44,446 nucleotides of DNA from a virus. The notes under the pieces are model-generated. The model was not told where the DNA came from, ran no database searches, and worked only from the letters and a program-made list of their open reading frames with translations. Within the stretch, counting starts at the first letter, position 1. Every line of letters starts with the position of its first letter. The stretch lies in IMG/VR virus record IMGVR_UViG_3300017598_000575, positions 1 to 44,446 of that record; one strand, given 5' to 3'. Positions 27,721 through 37,896 of the stretch are shown one piece after another. The position numbers and the translations under genes are program-made.

Positions 27721-29702
27721 TGGCTACCCCTTATTAAATAATCATCTTCATAACTGATAACTGTCCCGCTATCAGCACCCGATTCATGTACCACTAATTG
27801 ATTATTCCCACGCTTAGTCCAGCCAGACGCGGTTTGTTCAATTAGTTCCTGTGTTGTTTCGTTATAGTCAATAGCCGTTATATCCAGTGCACTCGTTGAA
27901 AACTGCGCACCCTCTTGGAAAGCATGTCTTGCCGTTTGGTATAGTATGGTTCGTTGTTCTTCGGACATGACCCCATCAGATACCCTAACCTTATCAACTT
28001 CGACACCAGTCAATATTGTTAATGCTGTTCCAGCAAGTGTGACGTTAGTAGAGACTGTACCTGCTACATTGTTTACATAGTCTGTGCCTCCAGTTAAATC
28101 ATTGATGTGCAGCTCCCAAACACCTGACACCTTTTCCCACCAATAAATCGACCCTGTAGCAGAAACATCGCTATCTAAAGTGGCTGTTATATTCCCTGAA
28201 CCAGTGAAAGACTGGGTTTCGGCTCCTGTAGCAACAGCCTGAGTTGTGACTGTACCGGATGGTGTAATATTGTTATAACTGACATCTGCAATTGAATTTG
28301 ACGCATCAGAAACTAAACAGATGTGAATATCGCCATACTGCCAGCCAGATTGCCAAGTATCAGTAGTCGTATTGAGTAAGCCGTGACCCCAGGAACTAGG
28401 GTTGGGGATGATTTGGGTGAGGGAGCGGTTGGTGGCGAAGGCGTTGTGACTGATGGCTTGAATAATAGATAGTGTACTTCCATAATGAATGGGGTTCAGG
28501 TCAGACGCCCAGGAGTCTACTATCACACCTGTATACCTATCCCAATTAGAAGCGGAGGTATCGGTTAGGTCTTGATCCACAAGTTGAGTAAGAATAAAGT
28601 CGTTAGTACTATCTGTATCAACCGACCAGTATACATATTCATCAAGTATGGAAACCTTCTGAACGTTTATGTTGGAACCAGCGTTATCTGTCCAACTACT
28701 AACACTCCCATCACTCGTGTCAATGCGGTCTAGTCCACCGTCAGAGCCGACATATACTATGTTGTTACCTGAGTCGTCTTGGGTGATTGCGGTTGCATTA
28801 ACACTACTATTGGTAATATCTACAGCCGAAGTATCTAATGTCCAGAATCCTGCCGTATTTCTATCAGCTAATCCTTTTGTAGATTTTCGTTGATTGCTTG
28901 AGTCTGTCACGGCTGTATAAGCATTTGCCGTATTATTAACAAAATCAACTTCTGTTAGACCTATATTGTTAAAATAAATTCTTCCACCTTTTGTAGATAC
29001 GGCTCCTATATTAAAATTTGAAACAACCGTAGCAGCATAAATCAATCCACCTGTACCTAATGAGCCTCCTACGTTATTAAACACCATCCACATGGGCAGC
29101 GAACTATCAGTAGCATCATAAATAGTGACCGTATCAGCCTCGGCAACAATCAAAGCAACCGGAGGAAAATCACGAGTGGCACCACGAGTAGCGGTATTTA
29201 AGTCTTCGTTGTACCAAGAAGTATGTCTGCTCTGCGTAGTCCAGGCTCCACCGTCGTGATCCATAATAGCTGGAATATAGATAAATGTAGCTACGGTTGT
29301 ATTAGCGTTAATTTCTTTATTTAATGCTTTCAAGAACTCGAAGCTTGGAAGACGTGACCAATCCGACCCTTGTAAAGGCTCATCTGTCGTGGTTGCATCT
29401 GCAATCCAAAAATCACTATTGTGGGTGACACTCTCCCCTAGCGTATAGGTTCCTGCACTCCACACCCCCTGGTAGTTGGCGGCTGCGGCTGCTTGGTCGG
29501 CGAATAATGCTGCTGTCTCAGCCGATGCTGTAGACTCTGCCGCTGAGACAGCGGCGTTATTCTCTGCTGTCTCGGCATTGGTTTCACTCACCAGTGCTGC
29601 TGCTGCGCTAGCTGCTGCTGCGCTAGCTGAACCTGTAACACCTGTGTCTAACTCGTTGAGTTTTTCAATGTAGTCAGTTTGGCGTGGGTAGAATGTTGAC
29701 AT
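27717..29702 (-). CDS. Large tail fibre protein
   Basis: 661 aa. The start has an Ala-rich coiled-coil segment (SASAAAASAAAALVSETNAE continuing to about residue 90) typical of Stf-like side tail fibres. A CBM5/12-like patch follows (YQGVWSAGTYTLGESVTHN, then WIADATTT). The central and C-terminal parts are beta-rich, with a LamG-like end (GVEVDKVRVSDGVMSEEQR). The domains imply binding to host surface sugars. It lies after the tail hub and fibre-tip genes. Confidence 0.7.
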   Translation of the reverse strand: MSTFYPRQTDYIEKLNELDTGVTGSASAAAASAAAALVSETNAETAENNAAVSAAESTASAETAALFADQAAAAANYQGVWSAGTYTLGESVTHNSDFWIADATTTDEPLQGSDWSRLPSFEFLKALNKEINANTTVATFIYIPAIMDHDGGAWTTQSRHTSWYNEDLNTATRGATRDFPPVALIVAEADTVTIYDATDSSLPMWMVFNNVGGSLGTGGLIYAATVVSNFNIGAVSTKGGRIYFNNIGLTEVDFVNNTANAYTAVTDSSNQRKSTKGLADRNTAGFWTLDTSAVDITNSSVNATAITQDDSGNNIVYVGSDGGLDRIDTSDGSVSSWTDNAGSNINVQKVSILDEYVYWSVDTDSTNDFILTQLVDQDLTDTSASNWDRYTGVIVDSWASDLNPIHYGSTLSIIQAISHNAFATNRSLTQIIPNPSSWGHGLLNTTTDTWQSGWQYGDIHICLVSDASNSIADVSYNNITPSGTVTTQAVATGAETQSFTGSGNITATLDSDVSATGSIYWWEKVSGVWELHINDLTGGTDYVNNVAGTVSTNVTLAGTALTILTGVEVDKVRVSDGVMSEEQRTILYQTARHAFQEGAQFSTSALDITAIDYNETTQELIEQTASGWTKRGNNQLVVHESGADSGTVISYEDDYLIRGSQ

Positions 29703-30524
29703 TTATATTTCCTCTATCGTCACTGACGAGGTGTAGCTATTGAGATAAGGGCGATTAACTGGATTGGTGTTCGTCAATTTCCCATAGAGCTGATTGTCTT
29801 GCTCTAGGGTTGTGTCTGAATCTTCGGGGTATAGCGACATAAAGCATGGTTTAGGTTTGCCGTTTTTCTTGAGCAAATCCATTAGTTTATTTCTGTCTGC
29901 TGGCTCAAGGTTTTTTAAGTTAAAAGTGACGGATTTATGTCGTGTTCCGCGACTGCTGATATTATCTCCAGCGTCATTGCGTTTGCTGGCACTGCTGTCT
30001 TTGACTTGCATTCCTGCGCCATAACTAAAGTTATAATCGGGTTCCCAATGCAGGCCAGCCACCAGAATACCAGCCTCAAGATATGAGTTTGCATTGTCGT
30101 TATCTATGATAATAATCTCGGCTTTTTGGCAGGCTGTGATATCAGTCCAGACTCTAGCATAAGCGCCTCCGCCATAACTAAAAGCATTTACTCCCAAAGG
30201 TGCAGCACCCCAGTCAAAATCTTCAAATGGCACGTAAGGACAACAGGCCACCGCGCCGCTGTCATAGACTGCTGTTGTGTCAGCTGTCAATGTATAGAGC
30301 TTAATTTGCATGGTGGCTGTTGAAGTAAAATTACAAAAAGGGAAGGCAATCAGCGAAATAAACTGAGAACTTGACCATGTTGCTGTAATTGTGGCGGTTT
30401 TGGCTGCACTACGCCAGATTTCAGACTTGATATCAGTCTGCATATTCTCGACGGGCAATGCTTCTGTTGCAGCATCCTCCAGGGTGGCATCTTGAGCAAT
30501 ATTATCATTTACAATTCTAATCAT
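29703..30524 (-). CDS. Distal tail/fibre-base protein
   Basis: 273 aa, beta-rich, starting IRIVNDNIAQDATLEDAATE, with a middle FSLIAFPFCN-like segment and an end KPKPCFMSLYPEDSDTTLEQ, then NTNPVNRPYLNSYTSSVTIE. Proteins of this size and place bind the tail tip in siphophages. No direct motif proves the role. It lies between the G2-peptidase-like protein and the large fibre. Confidence 0.55.
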   Translation of the reverse strand: MIRIVNDNIAQDATLEDAATEALPVENMQTDIKSEIWRSAAKTATITATWSSSQFISLIAFPFCNFTSTATMQIKLYTLTADTTAVYDSGAVACCPYVPFEDFDWGAAPLGVNAFSYGGGAYARVWTDITACQKAEIIIIDNDNANSYLEAGILVAGLHWEPDYNFSYGAGMQVKDSSASKRNDAGDNISSRGTRHKSVTFNLKNLEPADRNKLMDLLKKNGKPKPCFMSLYPEDSDTTLEQDNQLYGKLTNTNPVNRPYLNSYTSSVTIEEI

Positions 30525-30527
30525 TTT

Positions 30528-31865
30528 TTAACCACATAAATAAATGCAAGCCACCATTTTGACTTCGCTTTTGCTTTTAAATTGAGCGTTTTCACGACAT
30601 TTAGCCACGGTATATCCACGAACAATATCATCGGCTTGTTTCATCCCTTTACCGGGAATGGATGAGGTTACAATTAAATCCCCCGCTTCCAAATCACCAT
30701 TTTCACCACACACATTAATTTGACCCTCGCCAAGTGCATTTATGATTATTCTGTTATATTTACTTTTAATTTGATCTAGCTTTATATTTTTAAGTATTTT
30801 TTGTTTTTTATATTTTTTCTTGCCTGCTTTCTCTTCTTCATAAAAGCCATCATTAAATGCGGCAGGGACAGAGCAATCATTCAGTAAGCCGCGATTATGT
30901 GCGATTATTCCAACTGCGGCTTTTTGGTTCGGCTTGATTGACTGTGCAACCTCAAAGATAGTATTGCTGATCCCTTTCTTATGAATGCATTTATTGTCTA
31001 TAACAATGTCGCCTATTGTTGTGTTTTCGCCGACATTCATTAGTGCGTCATGTGCTCCAGTAAACGGCCCATAATCACTTGCAGAGCCTTCGGCATAAAA
31101 GTCATAGCCTGCCGACGAACCCACCAATCCAGCCGTGCCATCACTTGAGTTCCTTCCGCGAATTGCGTGTGACAGAGAACTCCCATTACTGCAAGTGGCA
31201 ACTATCGCGGTTGTGTTTGATGAGGTGTCAAATTGCCCAGCAACCCCGTTTCTTGATAGATACGCATCACCGCTACCTGCAAAATATCCAGCATATATGC
31301 CACCCGCCGAATTAATGCGAGATACTATTCCGCTGGATGTGGTGCTGCCAGATAGATCGATATCCAGCCCGGTGTTACTGGCCGTTCCCGATTGCCTTAT
31401 TTTTACTCCAGTGCCGTTGGTAACTATTACATTCACACCTAAAGCTAAACCCGAAGCTTTTAATGCGTATCCGCCGCTACCTGTATTAGTGAAGTTTCCG
31501 GCGTATGTTCCAACATAGCTGCCATTTGAGGTTATTGTTTTTGATACATCTATCGTCGATGCCGAAATTGTGCCGCTGGTGATTTTATTGGCTGATAGAT
31601 TGCCTATGTATGCCTCGCCTATAGCGGCTGTGGCAAATAGCGTGGGTACTGTGCTGGTGGTAAAGGTATTCCCCGCGAAAAAAGCCAAGACGTTTGCAGC
31701 TGAGAAAGTGCCGTCAAGGTTAATACCGACCGTTGCGCCGTTGGTGGCGTTGTTATCTGGCATGGTGCCTGAGTTATCAGTCAATTCTGTCCAGTCAATT
31801 GTAGGTAAGCTGCCGCGCCCTTCGGCCTGTAAAATTGTATCAATATGGTTAACAATTGCGGCCAT
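30528..31865 (-). CDS. Tail protein with a G2-type autoprotease-like C-terminus
   Basis: 445 aa. The first part has a SANKITSGTISASTIDVSKT segment shared with lambda J-like tip proteins and fibres, then beta repeats rich in Gly and Ser. The C-terminal about 130 residues read VGIIAHNRG, then INALGEGQINVCGENGDLEA, GDLIVTSSIPGKGMKQADD, like the IMC/peptidase G2 domain that cuts itself during fibre assembly. The catalytic residues cannot be assigned by eye. It is coupled to the tail hub gene by a one-base overlap. Confidence 0.6.
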   Translation of the reverse strand: MAAIVNHIDTILQAEGRGSLPTIDWTELTDNSGTMPDNNATNGATVGINLDGTFSAANVLAFFAGNTFTTSTVPTLFATAAIGEAYIGNLSANKITSGTISASTIDVSKTITSNGSYVGTYAGNFTNTGSGGYALKASGLALGVNVIVTNGTGVKIRQSGTASNTGLDIDLSGSTTSSGIVSRINSAGGIYAGYFAGSGDAYLSRNGVAGQFDTSSNTTAIVATCSNGSSLSHAIRGRNSSDGTAGLVGSSAGYDFYAEGSASDYGPFTGAHDALMNVGENTTIGDIVIDNKCIHKKGISNTIFEVAQSIKPNQKAAVGIIAHNRGLLNDCSVPAAFNDGFYEEEKAGKKKYKKQKILKNIKLDQIKSKYNRIIINALGEGQINVCGENGDLEAGDLIVTSSIPGKGMKQADDIVRGYTVAKCRENAQFKSKSEVKMVACIYLCG

Positions 31866-33304
31866 TAGATTAACACCTCGACCGTTACTTGCTGTTTGGA
31901 ATAATTAACGCTCAGGCTGACAATAATCCCATCGTCGCTGAGACTATAAGTGTCATTTATTAATGTTATTTCCTGGCCTAAAGTTAAATCTAGCAATCTG
32001 GCCCAGCCTGTAAATTGAAATATTTTTCGCTGCTCTTTCCATATTGATAATTGGCGTGTAGCTTCGGCTTCTGCATCGGTTTTGACCTGTAACGCAGTTT
32101 CAGTCAAGTCTGGTTCAGTATTTAAACTGTAATTGCTGGCAACTGTCGCATCTAACTGCGTAGTAGTCATCCACTCCTTGGCGAATAAATCTTTGTGTTT
32201 CTCGGGGATTCCCGTCTGTAAATCCTGTTGTATGGTGTAATTCTTGCAATAACCCAGCTTTACTGCTGCCTTAACCGGCGGCATTTCAACGAGGCTCAGG
32301 CTGTTTTGGATAATGTCTGATTCTGTAATTGTGCGAGTTGAGGTAACTGGAAAGTCTATTTGAATGAGTTTAATGGTATCGTCGCGGGTTGCGATTATCT
32401 GTGTGCCCAAGCTTGACGCTAGAAACTGAATAATGTTTAAAATATTATCTCGACTATCAGTGTAATATCCGACTGGCTGTGTATTGGCCGCATCAAATGC
32501 AGTGAAACTGCTATCAAAATCGGCATCTACCCAGCCCCCATAAGACTTACAGATATGCTTGATAATGCTGGCGATAGTTAAATTGTAAGTGCTGTCTTTT
32601 TCGCCCTGAACACTGCAAGTAATAACGCCCGCTGGTTGGCTATTTAAAGTAAATTTTCCGTTAGCGACATTTTTAGTGAGCGAGATGGGATAGCCAAAAT
32701 CACGAGGTTCAATGATGTCCTCGATTGCATTGAGGTTGACTTGATATTCGTGAGTGGATGGGTTGGTTAATAATGGGGTGATATTGCAGACCTCGCCAAA
32801 AACAGAGGGTATCAAGCTATCGGCATTTTCTGTGCTGCCGCCTAACTTGGTATCAGACAGAGGTTTATTTAAACCCTCTAATTTGTCTCTAACTTTTAAA
32901 ATTAATGTTTGATTGTTTTTGGAGTCAATATTATCTAGCTTGCCTTTAAAAACTTGCTGAAATTCGGTTCTGTCCCAGCGGATATCGCCGTGATAAATAG
33001 TGATATCTTTGGATGCCCATATGTAATCTAGATAAGCATCTTGACCGCCGTCAGCGTTTTCAATCCCAATATCACTAAAAGAAATATTAGGGTTATTATC
33101 GATAGTGATTGATTCACTAAAAACAATATCACCCGACAATAGCGGCTGATAATATTGATTAGCTGGGGTGTCTGTGGGGCTGGTCACATAGCCACGATTG
33201 GATAAATACAGGGTAGTATCAACACCTGAAATATCCGCTACCACTTCCACCAAAATACAATGGACTGATTGCTGGTCGGCTAAAAAATCAGTATAAGCGG
33301 TCAT
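31865..33304 (-). CDS. Tail hub/central tail tip protein
   Basis: 479 aa. The start (DFLADQQSVHCILVEVVADI) and the block TPANQYYQPLLSGDIVFSES fit the N-terminal domains of siphophage tail hub proteins. The middle has GYPISLTKNVANGKF and a KHICKSYGGWVDADF segment as in baseplate hubs of the gp27-like class. The hub joins tail tube to fibres. Overlaps the tape measure stop by 4 bases. Confidence 0.65.
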   Translation of the reverse strand: MTAYTDFLADQQSVHCILVEVVADISGVDTTLYLSNRGYVTSPTDTPANQYYQPLLSGDIVFSESITIDNNPNISFSDIGIENADGGQDAYLDYIWASKDITIYHGDIRWDRTEFQQVFKGKLDNIDSKNNQTLILKVRDKLEGLNKPLSDTKLGGSTENADSLIPSVFGEVCNITPLLTNPSTHEYQVNLNAIEDIIEPRDFGYPISLTKNVANGKFTLNSQPAGVITCSVQGEKDSTYNLTIASIIKHICKSYGGWVDADFDSSFTAFDAANTQPVGYYTDSRDNILNIIQFLASSLGTQIIATRDDTIKLIQIDFPVTSTRTITESDIIQNSLSLVEMPPVKAAVKLGYCKNYTIQQDLQTGIPEKHKDLFAKEWMTTTQLDATVASNYSLNTEPDLTETALQVKTDAEAEATRQLSIWKEQRKIFQFTGWARLLDLTLGQEITLINDTYSLSDDGIIVSLSVNYSKQQVTVEVLI

Positions 33305-36300
33305 TTAACCACCACTTTTCTGGCTGTGTTGCCGTCAATTATCGTTTCAGCATTTTGACTATTGGCATCATAATTTGTCGAGATGATAGCGTCTGTTTGC
33401 TGTGCCTGCTCAGTTCTTAGGCTAGTTACTTCCGTCTTTAATGCTCTGACCTCTGTCTTAAGTTCACCGTTAGCAATTGCAGCTTTTGTTATCGCATCGA
33501 CTAAATCAGAACCGGATAAACCCGTACTGGCCCAATAGTCATAACCTGCCTCACCCGGAGGTCTGCCTAACACATCATTATATGCTGCATTAATCGGATC
33601 ATATCCAACGGGGCTGGTGTCCTGATTAATGGTTGTACCCGATACGCCATAAGCTGCCAGCATGGAGTTAAAGCCAGTAGATATGATGGTTTGTAAGTTA
33701 ATGACTTCATAATCCAAAGATTGCAGTTCACTAACGGCACTTTGCTGAATATCGATTAATTGATTGTCTAAATCTTCTTGGGTGCGTTCCCAGTCTGTAT
33801 AATCTGTTTTGCCGTTCGTAATTAAGCCCAGCTCATCATTAACCGAGTTCCATATGGCTAAATATTCGTCACTGGAGGCATAATAAGTTCTAGCTTCTTC
33901 CAGGTAGGACTGAGAAGCGCCTGATAGCTGGCTCAGCGCAGTAGTATCGCCAGCCTGCGCCTGCAAGAGAATTTGCCCATACTGGTTTTTAGATTCGCTT
34001 AGTCGCTGTGAATTGGTCAATGGTGACAAGTCGGACAATTGCAAACTCTTGGTAAAGTCAGAAATTTCACTAAATGAGTTAAACAGCATTTCCGCTTCTT
34101 GTTGTGCGCTCTGAATGCCCTGGATTTCAGCATTGTATTTATTGACGATTGCCTGGCGTATTTGGTCGTAGATGGCAATATCATCAACACCGCCTGTTAA
34201 ACCGCCTCTTAAATCATCAATAGAGGTTGTGGTGCCTGCAAAGCCATGAATGCTGTTTTGGATATTTTGGCGTAGCGATTTAATGCCGTTGATAGCGTTT
34301 TGAAAACTGGAAACAAGATTGCTGATTTCATCAGAGAAATTAGGGATAACCTCTGTGATTTCTTCGATGTCTTTAGTTGTTTTTGAAGTATTTGTTATCT
34401 TGGTTAAATCATCCCATGCTGCCCAGCCTTCATTAAGTGCGACCATTAATGCAGTTAAATCGCTTAGTTCTTCTGGTTGCAGCGACGCAATGCCACCGTT
34501 TTGATTCAAATCATTTACAAAATCGGTGAAGTCACCCTTAGTTTGAATATCTAAACCATATTTGGCGTTAATACTGTCTTTTGTATTAATCGAGCTTTGA
34601 AGCGTTAAGTCGCTGCGTTCATCTTTTGTTAAAAAGTTTTGGTAGTAATAATCCAGGCTTTGAATCAATGCATCCATACCGCCCGCCGCTTTAACAAGAT
34701 TATCAGCCATATGTGCAGCCGTAGAACTTAATTCAAGCGTGGTGCCGCCTATAGACTCAAATAGAGAATTGACGGTTAATAAATTAGTGGATAAGCCTAT
34801 AATTGACTCAGAGCTTCTGTGTCCAGAATTGTATAAATCCTCGTACAAAGCTTTGATTTCGTCACTTGCTGTTGCATAAGCCAAGGCCGCAACCGTGGAT
34901 TGATTAAAGGTTTCTCCCAGGTCATCAAACAAGTCAAAAACTTGGTCAAATTCGCCGCCAATGACATCTGAGATAGAACTATAGCGGTCTTTTAGAAATG
35001 CCTGTAAATCGCCTGAATTCTCGCTGTCTGAGCGCCCGTCGATTGCCGCCTTGATTGCGTCAATGTTGGATTCTGATAAATCTAGTGCGGTAATTATGGT
35101 TTCATCCAGTACCGCTAGAGCATTCATTTTAGTCTGCATTTCAGCCATAAATTGTGCGGCTTCCTGCTCTGACATTTGACCTTCGTCACCAATATGGCTA
35201 ACGCCTGCGGCAATATCACCAAAGCCACTTGATGCGCCAGCTCTGGCACCGCCGTAGCTTAAATATTTTTTAATGCTGTCGGCATCACCTTGACCGTTTG
35301 AGCTAATTCTAAATTCTGTAGGTAGTGCTTCGTCATCGAATAGGCCGAATGCTGAGCCAAGGGCTAAAGCTGCTAAAGCCCAAGGTGCAACAGCGCCAAC
35401 AGCACTCATAAACCCGCTTGCTCCAGCGCCTCCAGTCAGTCCACCAACAGTGCTAGAGGCTGCCGCCTGTGCTGCTGTGTTGCCAATTGCAAAGTTTGAC
35501 ATTGCTGCGGCTGAATAACTGCCTGTTGCACTACCTATGCCTGTAAGGTAGCCGGTCGCATTAAGTGCTGCACTTGCTCCTCCACTAACAGCATTGTACG
35601 CAGTGTTGGCTGTACTTAATGGATTAAAGCTCGTTCCTGGTGCTTGTCCTGCGCCTGCAACTAAACTATTACTTGCTGACATTTGAGGATTAAACGCCAT
35701 ATTCATGGTGGTATTGATCCACATTTTTAATATGGATTTGGCAAAATCCTTGAAGTTAACTTCTGCCCCGGTCAGCATGTCGGTAAACGTATCAATAAAC
35801 TCTGACTGAATATTGTCGTTCAGTCTGTCCCAGTCGGATTCTATGTTTTGTGTGGTGGTTTTGTTTTCTTTTGCCACATCTTTCAGTTTTTTAGGTAGCG
35901 GCTCAAGCCCTGCAATTGCCCTGGCTTCTGCCTTATCTAGTGCATCAAACTGATTTATCACCAAATCTAAAGCTCTATCCATATCATCCATTTCAACAGA
36001 AGAATCTTTTATTGTGGTAATCAAGGTGTTTTGTGTTGGAATATGTTTTAGGTTTGACCTTGTGAGCTTGTCTGTTGTTTTGACTGCCTTGCCCATTAAA
36101 TTTTCGTCCATTTTCAGGACTTCAACTTTCTTTTTGAGTCTGTCAATTAGCATTTCTTGGGCTTTTATTTGGCCTTCAAACTCAGGATTTCCAGCGAACA
36201 TTTTGGAAAGTCCGGTTTTGGCGTTATGATCATCTCGTTCTTTTTCTAGTTCAAATAATTTTTCAGTGGCTTGGAATAATTCGTTTCTTTTTTGTGCTAA

Positions 36301-37251
36301 GGCTAATTCTCCAATTCCTAAAAATGACTTGCTAATCTCATTTGTCATATGGATGACTTGATTACCAAAAGTAACTACATCAGCAAACCCATTTAAAATA
36401 TCAAAAATGCCAGCCGTGAAAGTTTTGAAAGCGGCTTGAGTCTGAGGGGATCCTAATTTTTTGGTCAGGACTTCAATTGATGCCGTCATTTCTCTTGAAG
36501 CATCGGCATTTTCAAAAAGGTCGTTCCAGGCGTTTGACAGGGATTTTAACGATCCCCCTAGCGTATCTCTTGCCGCCTTCGCTGCACCGCCGAATTGCGT
36601 TTCCAATTCAGCTAAAATAACGGCCTGTGCTTTTTCTAGCTGACCTGTTTTTTCTAACGATTTAATTAAGTCTTTTTGAGCATCGGTGAATTGAATGCCT
36701 GACCGGGTAAGTGCTGATAGGTTTTGTGAGGGGGCGTTTAATGCTTTGCCCAATTGGACAGCACTAGATTTTAAATCGGTGCCCATTGCGGTCGAGAGGT
36801 TTAAAACGGCTTCTGTGGTTTGTTCAAATGCTTGACCCTTAATATTCGTAAATGTTAACAAAACCCCCTGCATGGCAAGGATGGCTTCATCACCGTAAGT
36901 AGTAACATTCTGCATAGATGCAGCGAATTTTTGAAGTTCGCTGGAAGCGATACCTACAGCTCCTTTAGTGCTGATTAGGCGCTGCTCTAGCTGTCTTATG
37001 GCGTTTTCTTGGGCGATTGTATTAGCAATGACTTTGCCAGTAAACAAGCCTCCCGCTAAAACACTCGTCAACCCAACGAGGGCACCCTTCATTGAAAATA
37101 CTGATTTCTCAATATCTTTAAAAGACGAGATAGATTTTTTAGTGGATTTATTTAAGCCGTCAAGCTGCTTTTCGGTAGCTTCAATGGCTTTGATGCCGCC
37201 TTTTGCATCACCTGTAATAATAATCCCAGCTTTAAAATTCTTACTTGCCAT
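33301..37251 (-). CDS. Tail tape measure protein
   Basis: 1316 aa, the longest gene. It shows a basic start (ASKNFKAGIIITGDAKGGIK), long helical stretches, a VGLTSVLAGGLFTGKVIANT segment, a Gly/Ala-rich hydrophobic middle (about residues 540-640, VGAVAPWALAALALGSAFGL), and a helical C-terminus, as in TP901/lambda-type tape measures. It sets tail length and helps DNA entry. It is preceded by the G/GT frameshift chaperone pair. Confidence 0.85.
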   Translation of the reverse strand: MASKNFKAGIIITGDAKGGIKAIEATEKQLDGLNKSTKKSISSFKDIEKSVFSMKGALVGLTSVLAGGLFTGKVIANTIAQENAIRQLEQRLISTKGAVGIASSELQKFAASMQNVTTYGDEAILAMQGVLLTFTNIKGQAFEQTTEAVLNLSTAMGTDLKSSAVQLGKALNAPSQNLSALTRSGIQFTDAQKDLIKSLEKTGQLEKAQAVILAELETQFGGAAKAARDTLGGSLKSLSNAWNDLFENADASREMTASIEVLTKKLGSPQTQAAFKTFTAGIFDILNGFADVVTFGNQVIHMTNEISKSFLGIGELALAQKRNELFQATEKLFELEKERDDHNAKTGLSKMFAGNPEFEGQIKAQEMLIDRLKKKVEVLKMDENLMGKAVKTTDKLTRSNLKHIPTQNTLITTIKDSSVEMDDMDRALDLVINQFDALDKAEARAIAGLEPLPKKLKDVAKENKTTTQNIESDWDRLNDNIQSEFIDTFTDMLTGAEVNFKDFAKSILKMWINTTMNMAFNPQMSASNSLVAGAGQAPGTSFNPLSTANTAYNAVSGGASAALNATGYLTGIGSATGSYSAAAMSNFAIGNTAAQAAASSTVGGLTGGAGASGFMSAVGAVAPWALAALALGSAFGLFDDEALPTEFRISSNGQGDADSIKKYLSYGGARAGASSGFGDIAAGVSHIGDEGQMSEQEAAQFMAEMQTKMNALAVLDETIITALDLSESNIDAIKAAIDGRSDSENSGDLQAFLKDRYSSISDVIGGEFDQVFDLFDDLGETFNQSTVAALAYATASDEIKALYEDLYNSGHRSSESIIGLSTNLLTVNSLFESIGGTTLELSSTAAHMADNLVKAAGGMDALIQSLDYYYQNFLTKDERSDLTLQSSINTKDSINAKYGLDIQTKGDFTDFVNDLNQNGGIASLQPEELSDLTALMVALNEGWAAWDDLTKITNTSKTTKDIEEITEVIPNFSDEISNLVSSFQNAINGIKSLRQNIQNSIHGFAGTTTSIDDLRGGLTGGVDDIAIYDQIRQAIVNKYNAEIQGIQSAQQEAEMLFNSFSEISDFTKSLQLSDLSPLTNSQRLSESKNQYGQILLQAQAGDTTALSQLSGASQSYLEEARTYYASSDEYLAIWNSVNDELGLITNGKTDYTDWERTQEDLDNQLIDIQQSAVSELQSLDYEVINLQTIISTGFNSMLAAYGVSGTTINQDTSPVGYDPINAAYNDVLGRPPGEAGYDYWASTGLSGSDLVDAITKAAIANGELKTEVRALKTEVTSLRTEQAQQTDAIISTNYDANSQNAETIIDGNTARKVVVK

Positions 37252-37896
37252 TTTTCATCTCGTTTAAAGCGCCCATTTCAATAAATCTTAAGTCTTTAAA
37301 AATCTGCCCAGGGTTGGGCGTTTCCAGCATACTTAGGACGGATTGAACTGCCGTGTAATCGAGTCCTTGCATTCCACCCATAGGGATTAATCGCCACTGG
37401 GTAGAGCACAATAAAAAGATTTCGTATGCTTCTTGGTTTTCGGGCCAAAGTTCAAATTCTGGCTCGTTTTCAACTTCTGCCGATATGTTGAAGGCATCTA
37501 AAGCTTCATTTTTGCTTGACGTTTCAGATACCCACAGCCTACCGGCTTCGGTTAGTTTTTTTGCTTTAGTACCTCGCGGCCAAACTGGACAGTCATAAAT
37601 GACTCAATTATCGCCTTGCGGATATAATCAATATTCATGGCCTGCTCTAGCAATTCGGTTGTAAAGGGTATTTTCTGCCCTGCATCGTCGGTTAAATTGA
37701 CGATATTGATTAAGGCATCAGCAATAATCTCATCCTCGTTACCGCCGCCATTAATGCTTTCCAGCATTTCACGGGCTTCTTCAACGGAATACTTTTTCCA
37801 TTCCAATTCGAGGTTTTCGGTGGTTTTTTTGCCGTAATCACCGGGAACCTTAACTTTTGCGCGGTCTTTGATTGAGTCAATACTTGCTAATTTCAT
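37241..37896 (-). CDS. GT tail assembly chaperone made by -1 frameshift
   Basis: The G frame (37896-37552) continues in the -1 frame from 37555 to a stop at 37241-37243. The join is at the slippery A-AAA-AAC, read at 37561-37555 in the G frame (CAA AAA AAC), just before its TAA. The added part reads LTEAGRLWVSETSSKNEALD, later FELWPENQEAYEIFLLCSTQ, and ends EMKNGK, a DUF1799-like domain. This repeats the lambda gpG-GT design, which chaperones the tape measure. It overlaps the tape measure start by 11 bases. Confidence 0.85.
37552..37896 (-). CDS. G-type tail assembly chaperone
   Basis: 114 aa, with helical content and an acidic middle (SVEEAREMLESINGGGNEDE), ending EVLKQKN. It has the length and position of lambda gpG, between the tail tube gene and the tape measure. 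It ends two codons after the slippery site, so a fraction of ribosomes should make the longer GT form. Its ATG overlaps the tail tube stop. Confidence 0.75.
   Translation of the reverse strand: MKLASIDSIKDRAKVKVPGDYGKKTTENLELEWKKYSVEEAREMLESINGGGNEDEIIADALINIVNLTDDAGQKIPFTTELLEQAMNIDYIRKAIIESFMTVQFGREVLKQKN
37555..37561 (-). promoter_or_regulatory. -1 frameshift slippery heptamer A-AAA-AAC
   Basis: On the minus strand the heptamer AAAAAAC fits X-XXY-YYZ with the G frame and is followed directly by TAA. Slipping back one base opens the T frame to 37241. No clear stimulatory stem was checked. Confidence 0.8.

Noticed and set aside
29476-29673. Ala-rich plus-strand ORF
   Set aside because: Shadow of the Ala-rich coiled coil of the tail fibre gene.
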